Source: Mycobacterium sp.
GTDB taxonomy: Bacteria > Actinomycetota > Actinomycetes > Mycobacteriales > Mycobacteriaceae
Reading direction: 5' to 3'
DNA length: 9,118 bases
Assembly: GCA_020438915.1 (NCBI GenBank)
Contig: JAGQTR010000244.1
Coordinates: 1 to 9,118 of the forward strand
The notes under the pieces were generated by a model that was not told the origin of the DNA, ran no database searches, and was given only the letters and a program-made list of their open reading frames with translations. A program made the position numbers and the translations under genes. Below, piece by piece: positions 1 through 5,436 of the stretch (position 1 is the first letter of the stretch; each line of letters starts with the position of its first letter).

Positions 1-382
1 CGCCGGACCCGTGGGCTTCGTCATCCTCGGCAGGTGTGGTGTTTCCTTCTCCGGCGCCGGTATCGGTATCGGTGTCTACGTCGTCGGTGTCTACGTCGGT
101 GTCGGCGTCGATGTCTGGGCCGTCAGAATCGCTGTCGGTATCGAACCCGCCCGCGGAGTTCGACGACGAGTCCGAATCCGAGTTCGAAGCGTTGTTCTCC
201 CCCACCCCACCGTTTGACGCCGAATCGCGATCTGTCGAGGTGCTCGTCGACGATGAGTCGCCTGCTGACGAGGCACCGGAGGGCTCGGCGTACGCGACAC
301 CCGGTGTGGATGCCAGCGCAACCCCCACTCCAAGGGTTATCGCTAGCGCCCCTACCCGACCGACGTATTTGGCGTAACCCAT
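1..382 (-). CDS. Exported Asp/Ser-rich protein, N-terminus only (runs off left edge)
   Basis: The reading frame stays open for 127 codons from an ATG at 380-382 to the window edge, so the C-terminal part is not visible. Residues 1-32 form a Sec-type signal peptide: it opens MGYAKYVGRVGALAITLG, continues with a hydrophobic core, and ends in a signal peptidase I site, VAYA before EPS. This leader style is common in mycobacterial exoproteins. After residue 33 the chain is low-complexity and acidic: Ser/Thr-rich to about residue 77, then Asp-rich with alternating DTD, DSD and DVD to about residue 108. There is no recognisable domain yet; in such proteins the linker usually precedes a catalytic or Ig-like domain. 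A ribosome-binding site AAAGGA (389-394) lies 6 nt before the ATG and supports this start. Function is unknown; it may be another cell-surface hydrolase like the neighbouring glucanase, but that is only inference. Confidence 0.8.
   Translation of the reverse strand, partial: MGYAKYVGRVGALAITLGVGVALASTPGVAYAEPSGASSAGDSSSTSTSTDRDSASNGGVGENNASNSDSDSSSNSAGGFDTDSDSDGPDIDADTDVDTDDVDTDTDTGAGEGNTTPAEDDEAHGSG
69..98 (-). repeat. Two perfect tandem copies of a 15-bp unit inside the Asp-rich linker
   Basis: The plus strand reads TCGGTGTCTACGTCG at 69-83 and again, without a gap, at 84-98. The repeat is in frame and encodes DTDVD-type units of the exported acidic protein. Shorter GGTATC copies flank it at 59-70. 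Such coding microrepeats can expand or contract by slippage without breaking the frame. Confidence 0.85.
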
Positions 383-466
383 GGGAATTCCTTTCGAGAA
401 ACCACGTCCGTTCCACGGCGCGGCAGAGATCGACATGTACCTTCAGCGGCGTCGCGCGGCCACCTC

Positions 467-477
467 ACCACGGTGGT
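467..477. repeat. 11-bp perfect palindrome ACCACGGTGGT
   Basis: The sequence reads ACCAC-G-GTGGT, with perfect dyad symmetry about position 472. It lies about 85 nt upstream of the start codon of the left-edge exported protein, in an otherwise non-coding stretch. It could be a regulator half-site pair or a small hairpin element. In GC-rich DNA an 11-bp palindrome can also arise by chance. Confidence 0.35.
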
Positions 478-574
478 CTGTCCCCGGCGATAATCCGCGG
501 CGCGGGGAAACCTGGTGATCCGACGCTGCTGTCTTGGCATGGTCTGGCGCACTCCCCGGCTGAATTCGCTCAAC

Positions 575-601
575 CGTAAATTACGCCTTTTGGGCACGTA
601 A
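575..601. promoter_or_regulatory. Possible operator: palindrome CGTAAATTACG plus a third CGTAA half-site
   Basis: Positions 575-585 read CGTAA-A-TTACG, a perfect palindrome, and a third CGTAA occurs at 597-601, inverted relative to TTACG at 581-585. This is the most AT-rich spot in the gap. On the minus strand it contains TAATTT (578-583), which fits the actinobacterial TANNNT -10 pattern. The palindrome could therefore sit over a promoter for the left-edge gene about 200 nt downstream. No good -35 box accompanies it. Alternatively, TTACG (581-585) and CGTAA (597-601) could pair as a weak bulged hairpin. The cognate regulator is unknown. Confidence 0.3.
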
Positions 602-639
602 TCGGTGGTGAATCGCCGAGTTGGTAAGCCCAGTGCAGA

Positions 640-3336
640 TCAGAGGACGAATACCGCGTCGGCCGGATCGATCTGGCTCAACGACAGGTTGGCCAGCACG
701 CCCGTGTAGCCGAAACGATCGGGATATCGGTCGTAATAGAGCAGGCCTGAGGAACGGTCGTAGATGAACTGGCTGTCGTAGTTGGCGAACCCACCGCCGA
801 GGAACCAGAAGCAGTCAACGATGTCCACCTCATTGCTGGTCGCCCCTACCAGGGCGGTCTTGTCGATGGCAATGATGTCGTGGTCGTCCCGTTGGGCTAT
901 GACCAACGGCGTGGCACGTCGACTGGTGTACAAGTAGTCGAGAATGAAGGTGTCGGTCGAGCCGGTACCTACGAGCATGTTGCGTCCGGGCTTGAGCAGG
1001 TCTGCATCAGATCGGGTCGGCGAGCTTGAGTAGAGCCACTTTCCCCCGTCGATCAGGCTGTCGCTGACGCCATCGGCGGATCCGTGGACGTAGATGTCGA
1101 GGGACACGGTGTTGGGGATGTTGGTGAACTGACCGGCCGCTTCATCGTTGGGATAGGTGAAGAATCCCCACACACCATCCACGGCAGGGAAGCCGTCGAG
1201 TTTGGCCGCGGTGCGCAGTGCAATGGGGTATGGCGTACCGGCCGGGGCTGTTACTTCGTTTTTCCAGAAATCGAAGTTATTGATGACCGCCGAATATTCG
1301 TGACCGTTATAGGCGTACGGGTAAGTTGTCGGCTCTTGCGGATGTGTTTGGCCGCCGTACAGTACGAAATCCGAATACGAGGCGGGCACCCAACCCACGG
1401 TGTTCATGTGGATGTTGCTTGCCGGCTGAGCCGATTGCTGAGCCCAAACCTTATCGGGGCCGATGATTCGACTTACCGTTGCGGGCGGCTGGGGTCCCCA
1501 GGGGGTGCGACCACTCCACACTAGATCCTTGTAGGGGCCGCCGGCAGCCTTGAGTTGGCTGGCGACCGTATCAAAGTCGCTGAAGCCGTAGGTCGTACCG
1601 CTCTTGGCGCCCGTCCAATTCACGCCATGCGGAATGGTGAACTTGAATTGACTCGGCAGTGACCATTCGTCGATATAGGACGTGTCGATGGTGTATTCGT
1701 ATCCACCGTTGGCCGGGTAGAGAAAGTACTCCAGGAAGCTGTAGTTCTGGAACGAATTTCCCGCCGTTGCCGCTGTCGGGTTGAACGCATCGACACCGCC
1801 CGACGAATCGACGGGGAGAGTGAATCCGCTGTCACCCTCCACAATGTAGATCCGGTTTTCGGGTTCACCGGGGCTTCCGGTGCCCACGGCAAGGGTCACC
1901 GATGCGCTGCCCCCCTTCTTGATGGAAACGGGCACGACGGGTGGTTGCTTGACGCTGTAGTCACCCGAGGTTGGCAGATTGTAGACCCAGATCGTGTTGT
2001 CAGAGTTGTTGTGCACGGTGACCGCCGGTGAGTGATTCACCGGCGGCGCCGCGCAGTCGTCGCCGGCCGCGTCGCAGATCACCGGAATCCCGATCAGGTT
2101 GATAGTGGCGGTGGACCCATCCGTGGGGGCCGCAAGTCCGAGGCCGGTCAACAGTGACCTCCAGCCCGCCAACAGTCCGCTGACCGGGTTGATATGCCAC
2201 CGATTCGCGGCGCCGGTGTCTTCGGCGACGACGCTGAAGGTGTCGGTGCCTCCCCCGACGGCGAACTCGCTATCGGGGGTGTAGGTGTAGGTGCCGTCGT
2301 CGGAGATGTGCACGATTCCGTGGGCGGGTGCGTTGGTCACCGCGTAGGTAATGACGTCACCGTCGGCGTCGAAGCCACCCAGGTTGCCGGTGATCACACC
2401 GGTCCAGGGGTCTGCGGTGTACCCGCTGTGGTCGAGCCGGGGTGCGGAGTTGAAGAAGGTGTAGTGCAGCCGGCGCATCCCGACCCAGACTTGGGCGATC
2501 AGATCAGGCACCGGTAATTGCGGGCCAGGCAGGGTCGGTGCCAGTGCACCCAAGCTGAGCCAGGACAGACCTTCGGTGAGGATCGATTGCCAGGTCACCG
2601 GTGCGCTTACCCATTCCGGATAATCCGGCTGGCCCGTCGAGTGCGCGACCGTCGCTGGCGCGGGCACCGTGCGTTGGCTGAACGCAACTGACGTCGCTGC
2701 CCCGGTGTGCGCAGTGTCAGTCGTGACCACCTCGACGTCGGTCGAATCTGACGTCGGTTCCTCTGAAAGAGTGGATGCGACGCTGCTGTCCCCGGTTGAG
2801 TCTTCGGCGTCACCGGTGGCAGGCTCCGGCGCGCCCTGACCGCCGGTGCGATTGGTCTGGGCGGGGTTGTCGGACACTTCGTCGGCGGCATCTGTTGCGT
2901 CGTCATCTGCGGCGCTGTCCTCAGCGTCCACCGACGTATCCGGTCCCTCAATCAGCGGGTCCGAAGAGTCTTCGCCCCGGGTGGGTTCAGACTCCGATGA
3001 GGTCGGATCGCCATCATCGTCGGCCTCCCCGACCGTCGTCGAGTCGTCCTGGTTACCACTACCTGAACCGTCGACAGAGTTGTCAGCATCAGCAGTCGCG
3101 GCGCCCGCTGCTGCCGGTGAAGAGGCCGCAGCTGCTGACGGCCCCGCCGCCTGCGAGGATTCCGACCCCGACGACGTCGTCTCCGTGTCGGCCAGTGCCG
3201 TACCCGGCACGGCCATCAATGCCACACCCACCCCCGCTGCGGCCGCGCCGACCTGCAGCCAGCGCAGCACCGGCAGATCGCCGGCGTGGCGACGAGCACC
3301 GTGACGCGGACAACGACGAGCCCGTTCGACAGCCAT
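640..3336 (-). CDS. Secreted modular GH64-type beta-1,3-glucanase with cadherin-like and RTX-like modules
   Basis: The 898-residue product has a signal peptide: Arg-rich n-region, hydrophobic core at about 28-44, and cleavage site ALA before DTETT near residue 49. An acidic Asp/Ser/Thr linker runs to about residue 210. A cadherin/Ig-like module at about 297-372 contains GFDADGDVITY and DGTYTYTPDSEF, as in many mycobacterial exoproteins. From about 437 to 775 the chain resembles the glycoside hydrolase 64/thaumatin-like fold. It starts with VTVHNNSDNTIWVY and has SFLEYF with Glu536 and DTSYIDEWSLP with Asp551/Asp556. This Glu/Asp pair probably corresponds to the GH64 catalytic acids; the exact alignment is not verified. 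Family members cleave beta-1,3-glucan, releasing short laminari-oligosaccharides. Residues about 775-898 (GRNMLVGTGSTDTFILD, QFIYDRSSGLLYYD, ADAVFVL) look like a degenerate haemolysin-type calcium-binding tail. The start is fixed by AGGAGGT (3343-3349), 6 nt before the ATG. Substrate specificity is inferred. Confidence 0.78.
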   Translation of the reverse strand: MAVERARRCPRHGARRHAGDLPVLRWLQVGAAAAGVGVALMAVPGTALADTETTSSGSESSQAAGPSAAAASSPAAAGAATADADNSVDGSGSGNQDDSTTVGEADDDGDPTSSESEPTRGEDSSDPLIEGPDTSVDAEDSAADDDATDAADEVSDNPAQTNRTGGQGAPEPATGDAEDSTGDSSVASTLSEEPTSDSTDVEVVTTDTAHTGAATSVAFSQRTVPAPATVAHSTGQPDYPEWVSAPVTWQSILTEGLSWLSLGALAPTLPGPQLPVPDLIAQVWVGMRRLHYTFFNSAPRLDHSGYTADPWTGVITGNLGGFDADGDVITYAVTNAPAHGIVHISDDGTYTYTPDSEFAVGGGTDTFSVVAEDTGAANRWHINPVSGLLAGWRSLLTGLGLAAPTDGSTATINLIGIPVICDAAGDDCAAPPVNHSPAVTVHNNSDNTIWVYNLPTSGDYSVKQPPVVPVSIKKGGSASVTLAVGTGSPGEPENRIYIVEGDSGFTLPVDSSGGVDAFNPTAATAGNSFQNYSFLEYFLYPANGGYEYTIDTSYIDEWSLPSQFKFTIPHGVNWTGAKSGTTYGFSDFDTVASQLKAAGGPYKDLVWSGRTPWGPQPPATVSRIIGPDKVWAQQSAQPASNIHMNTVGWVPASYSDFVLYGGQTHPQEPTTYPYAYNGHEYSAVINNFDFWKNEVTAPAGTPYPIALRTAAKLDGFPAVDGVWGFFTYPNDEAAGQFTNIPNTVSLDIYVHGSADGVSDSLIDGGKWLYSSSPTRSDADLLKPGRNMLVGTGSTDTFILDYLYTSRRATPLVIAQRDDHDIIAIDKTALVGATSNEVDIVDCFWFLGGGFANYDSQFIYDRSSGLLYYDRYPDRFGYTGVLANLSLSQIDPADAVFVL

Positions 3337-3368
3337 GGCCCGACCTCCTATGGACTGGTGAGAGCACC

Positions 3369-3374
3369 ATTAAA
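3369..3374 (-). promoter_or_regulatory. Possible -10 element for the glucanase gene
   Basis: On the minus strand these bases read TTTAAT (5 of 6 to TATAAT). Transcription would start near 3362, giving a leader of about 26 nt that includes the AGGAGGT ribosome-binding site. No convincing -35 hexamer lies 16-18 nt upstream; a TTGACC at 3406-3411 is too far away. Transcription could instead read through from the DJ-1/PfpI gene, whose stop is 116 nt upstream. Confidence 0.25.
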
Positions 3375-3452
3375 CCCCGTGAGCAAGCTCCACGACAGCG
3401 GATGCGGTCAAGCGTGCGGTCCCGGTGGGTGGCAACCGATGGGCAGCCCGAT

Positions 3453-4049
3453 CTATCCGGGCGGCGCAGGGAAGTACTGGATATAGCGGCGCACCTCGCG
3501 AGCACGCTCGGCGCTGGCCAGTCGTGCGACGAGGTGCAGCGCCATGTCGATTCCGGCCGATACGCCCGCAGCGGTGATGATGTTGCCGTCGTCGACGAAG
3601 CGCTGGTCAGGCTGCACCAGGATGGTGGGATCCAGCTCGGTAAGACGTTCGAGCGAGGCCCAGTGGGTGGTTGCCGGACGATGCGAGAGCAGACCGGCAG
3701 CGGCATACACCAGCGAGCCGGTGCACACGCTCGTCATCAGCGGAACCTCAGCGCGCTGGCGACGAACCCACTCGAGTGTGCCGCGATCCCGCAGCTGTGT
3801 CCGGGTGCCTTGACCGCCTGGATAGACCAACACGTCAAGCTTGGGAGCATCGGCGAATGAATGATGCGACTGCAACGTCAGACCTTTGGCGCACCGAACT
3901 AGACCCCCGGAGCGCGACAGGCACCCGACGGTGTAGCCGTCTTCTGGAAAGAAACGAGTCCACGCAGCCAGAACCTCCCACGGGCCCACCGCATCGAGCT
4001 CCTCAACGTCCGGAAATAACACGATCCCTATGTGCTTTGGCGCAACCAT
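3453..4049 (-). CDS. DJ-1/PfpI family protein, isonitrile hydratase-like
   Basis: This 198-residue cytoplasmic protein has the length and layout of single-domain DJ-1/PfpI (GATase1-like) enzymes. Visible landmarks are HIGIVLFPDVEELDAVGPWEVL (6-27), the strand-turn DVLVYPGG (72-79), the nucleophile elbow TSVCTGS with Cys109-Thr110, ATTHWASLERL (126-136) and GNIITAAGVSAGIDMAL (155-171). The Cys-Thr pair and an Asp near the N-terminus (Asp19) match what is known of bacterial isonitrile (isocyanide) hydratases, which convert isonitriles to N-formamides. The same fold occurs as the N-domain of AraC-type regulators, but no DNA-binding domain follows here. The frame is open upstream of the chosen ATG (4047-4049), but that part is Arg/Pro-rich, lacks homology and would overlap the divergent gene, so I reject it. 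No ribosome-binding site precedes the ATG, so a leaderless transcript is possible. The actual substrate is unknown. Confidence 0.85.
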   Translation of the reverse strand: MVAPKHIGIVLFPDVEELDAVGPWEVLAAWTRFFPEDGYTVGCLSRSGGLVRCAKGLTLQSHHSFADAPKLDVLVYPGGQGTRTQLRDRGTLEWVRRQRAEVPLMTSVCTGSLVYAAAGLLSHRPATTHWASLERLTELDPTILVQPDQRFVDDGNIITAAGVSAGIDMALHLVARLASAERAREVRRYIQYFPAPPG

Positions 4050-4061
4050 GTCCAAAGTATG
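4050..4061 (-). promoter_or_regulatory. Possible leaderless promoter (-10) of the DJ-1/PfpI gene
   Basis: On the minus strand CATACT (4056-4061) ends exactly 6 nt before the ATG, the spacing expected if transcription begins at the A of the start codon. It deviates from TANNNT at the first base, and no clear -35 is visible. The absence of a Shine-Dalgarno sequence before this ATG agrees with a leaderless mRNA. Confidence 0.3.
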
Positions 4062-4163
4062 GCGACCTGTCGTGCACGGCCGCTTCGGTTCGAGCCGATA
4101 ACCGGCCAACAGAGCCGGAATTTGCAAGTGTGGCAACATATTCGGATTGGTTGGCAACCGGCA

Positions 4164-4198
4164 TTGCGTTACTGAACAGGGGCCGCTACATTTCGCGA
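4164..4198 (+). promoter_or_regulatory. Leaderless promoter of the Lgt-like/radical SAM operon
   Basis: TACATT at 4187-4192 fits the mycobacterial -10 pattern TANNNT. It is followed by exactly 6 nt before the ATG at 4199, so transcription would start on the A of the start codon. TTGCGT at 4164-4169 lies 17 nt upstream of the -10 and can serve as a -35 (TTG retained). No Shine-Dalgarno sequence is placed to serve this ATG; the nearest purine run, CAGGGG, is too far upstream. The three observations agree with a leaderless transcript, which is common in mycobacteria. Confidence 0.55.
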
Positions 4199-4987
4199 AT
4201 GGTTCCCCAGTGGCACCTCGGACCGGTAACGGTCCCCGTGCACGGCCTGTTCGTCGCGCTGGGGGTGCTGACGGCCGCAGTCGTGTTCGCAGCGGAAGCT
4301 CGTCGTCGCGGTGCGGTGAATGAACAGTCCGTTGTCGCCGTCGCGGGCGCACTGATCGGCGGGGCAGTCGGTATGCGGCTTTCCGGATGGGCGCGTCACC
4401 TCAACCCCGGCTCCAACCCGAGCCTGGCCGAAGCCTGGCAATTCGGTTCGAGGAGCATCCTCGGCGGGCTGCTCGGCGCCTATCTCGGGGTGCTGATCGC
4501 AAAACGGCTAGGCGGATATCGCGGGAGAACCGGCGATCTTTTCGCGCCGGCAGTGGCATTGGGCATGGCGGTCGGGCGAATCGGCTGTCATCTCACCGAG
4601 GCGCCGGGCCGCCCCACGGCTCTGCCCTGGGGGGTGCACGCCCCGGCAACTACCCCGGAATGCCCGGGATGCCTCGTCGGGCAGACTATGCATCCATCGT
4701 TCATCTACGAGATCGGCTTCCAGCTGGCGGCCTTCGCGGTCCTGATGGGGGTGCGATCCAGGATCGACCGGCCCGGTGAATTGTTCGTGATCTACCTTGC
4801 CGGCTATGCGGTGTTTCGCTTTCTGGTTGAGTTCGCTCGGGCCAACGAGACGGTTTGGCTGGATCTCACTCGGCCGCAATGGTTTCTACTTCCCTCACTG
4901 CTGGTTCTCGGCATTCGCCTCTGGTATGGGTATCGACACGGCTATTACAACCGTCTCTGGGTACGAGGACAGGAAGTCCGACTATGA
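4199..4987 (+). CDS. Prolipoprotein diacylglyceryl transferase-like membrane protein (divergent Lgt paralogue)
   Basis: The 262-residue polytopic membrane protein has the Lgt layout: LGPVTVPVHGLFVALG (7-22), SRSILGGLLGAYLG (84-97), the signature-like GRIGCHLTEAPGRPTALPWG (126-145), HPSFIYE (165-171) and GYAVFRFLVEFAR (202-214). Lgt transfers diacylglyceryl from phosphatidylglycerol to the lipobox cysteine of prolipoproteins. Compared with E. coli Lgt as I recall it, the Tyr, Arg, Glu and Arg of the last motif are kept (Tyr203, Arg207, Glu211, Arg214), as is the signature Arg127. The signature Asn is Cys130, the Tyr of the first motif is His15, and the His before GGL is Leu88, although that His also varies in actinobacterial Lgts. 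It is therefore probably not the housekeeping enzyme and may handle a different glycerolipid reaction. It heads a three-gene operon and overlaps the next gene by 4 nt. The ATG was chosen because homology begins there and a leaderless promoter fits it exactly. Confidence 0.82.
   Translation: MVPQWHLGPVTVPVHGLFVALGVLTAAVVFAAEARRRGAVNEQSVVAVAGALIGGAVGMRLSGWARHLNPGSNPSLAEAWQFGSRSILGGLLGAYLGVLIAKRLGGYRGRTGDLFAPAVALGMAVGRIGCHLTEAPGRPTALPWGVHAPATTPECPGCLVGQTMHPSFIYEIGFQLAAFAVLMGVRSRIDRPGELFVIYLAGYAVFRFLVEFARANETVWLDLTRPQWFLLPSLLVLGIRLWYGYRHGYYNRLWVRGQEVRL
4971..4976 (+). promoter_or_regulatory. Ribosome-binding site of the small membrane protein
   Basis: AGGAAG lies 7 nt before the ATG at 4984, within the last codons of the Lgt-like gene. 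It decides the start of the small gene at the ATGA overlap. Confidence 0.6.
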
Positions 4988-5436
4988 CCACGACTCCACG
5001 CGATGACGACCCTGACGATGGGCCTTCGGACTACCAGCAGCCTCAGGGTTATCCCTACTACGGGCCACCTCACTACGGGCCACCTCCGCCTGCGGGCTAT
5101 CCCCACCGGCAGTGGCAGCCACCGGCCCCGCCGTCCCGGATTTCGATTCCGATGATTTTCGGTGGCTGCGCAGCGTGGGCGATCATCAATGTCACTGTCG
5201 CACTGGCTGCGATCCTGGTTTCATCGGGTTCCACGGGCAGCAGCGACAACGTGGTGCTGGGGGCCGCTGCGCTGAGTCTCGCCGTCATCGCGTTCGGTGT
5301 TGGCGGTGGTCTGGTCGCAGCCCGCAATCGGTATAGCAAAGGGCTCGGGCTCGGTCTGATGATCGGCTGGGCGCTCACGTCGCTGTTCAGTGTCGGGTTC
5401 TGTACCGGCATCAATCCTGGTATGTACACCCTGTGA
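4984..5436 (+). CDS. Small Pro/Tyr-rich protein with three predicted membrane spans
   Basis: The 150-residue product has no function I recognise. Residues 1-16 are acidic (DDDPDDGP). Residues 17-50 are rich in Pro, Tyr, Gly and Gln with YGPP repeats. Hydrophobic segments follow at about 54-80, 89-113 and 119-140, and the chain ends in GFCTGINPGMYTL. This plan, a disordered Pro-rich cytoplasmic or surface tail followed by a small helical bundle, is common among uncharacterised actinobacterial membrane proteins. The ATG overlaps the Lgt-like stop as ATGA, and its own stop overlaps the radical SAM start as GTGA, so the gene sits between two likely partners and is probably translationally coupled to both. 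Plausible roles are a membrane anchor or scaffold for the soluble radical SAM enzyme, or a lipid-binding partner; nothing in the sequence proves either. Cys62 and Cys140 are its only cysteines. Confidence 0.85.
   Translation: MTTTPRDDDPDDGPSDYQQPQGYPYYGPPHYGPPPPAGYPHRQWQPPAPPSRISIPMIFGGCAAWAIINVTVALAAILVSSGSTGSSDNVVLGAAALSLAVIAFGVGGGLVAARNRYSKGLGLGLMIGWALTSLFSVGFCTGINPGMYTL
5057..5086 (+). repeat. Two perfect tandem copies of a 15-bp unit encoding YGPP-type repeats
   Basis: ACTACGGGCCACCTC occurs at 5057-5071 and again directly at 5072-5086. In frame this gives YGPPH followed by YGPPP in the N-terminal tail of the small membrane protein. The 5-residue period resembles flexible Pro/Tyr-rich tails of actinobacterial membrane proteins. 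Confidence 0.85.

Larger units (their letters stand above)
383..639. other. Intergenic region between two minus-strand secreted-protein genes
   Basis: This 257-nt stretch lies downstream of the glucanase stop and upstream of the exported acidic protein. I see no credible gene in it. It has no hairpin followed by a T-run on the minus strand, so no intrinsic terminator can be assigned to the glucanase gene. It should hold the promoter of the left-edge gene. It also has two short perfect palindromes, annotated separately, and an AT-rich patch around 575-601. Confidence 0.7.

Noticed and set aside
395..420. GGAAC on the minus strand as an ECF-type -35 for the left-edge gene
   Set aside because: No matching CGTT/CGTC -10 motif occurs at the required spacing.
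34..579. Plus-strand open frames over the left-edge gene and the gap
   Set aside because: They are Arg/Pro-rich or Ser/Val-rich antisense shadows. The minus strand gives a signal peptide, a ribosome-binding site and an acidic linker instead.
2775..3860. 361-residue plus-strand open frame across the glucanase start
   Set aside because: Its composition is extreme (Arg/Pro/His), it has no domain, and it is antisense to the acidic linker and the DJ-1/PfpI gene; it is open because of GC-rich codon bias.
3671..4198. Upstream extension of the Lgt-like frame
   Set aside because: The extra 176 residues are Arg/Pro-rich, antisense to the DJ-1/PfpI gene and lack homology. Lgt similarity and the leaderless promoter both point to the ATG at 4199.
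4050..4352. Upstream extension of the DJ-1/PfpI frame
   Set aside because: The extra 101 residues are Arg-rich, overlap the Lgt-like gene, and precede the normal first strand of the fold.
4984..5436. The small protein as a peptide precursor (RiPP) for the radical SAM enzyme
   Set aside because: It has three membrane spans, lacks a leader/core layout, and no peptide-recognition protein, protease or exporter lies nearby. The radical SAM enzyme does not look like a SPASM peptide maturase.
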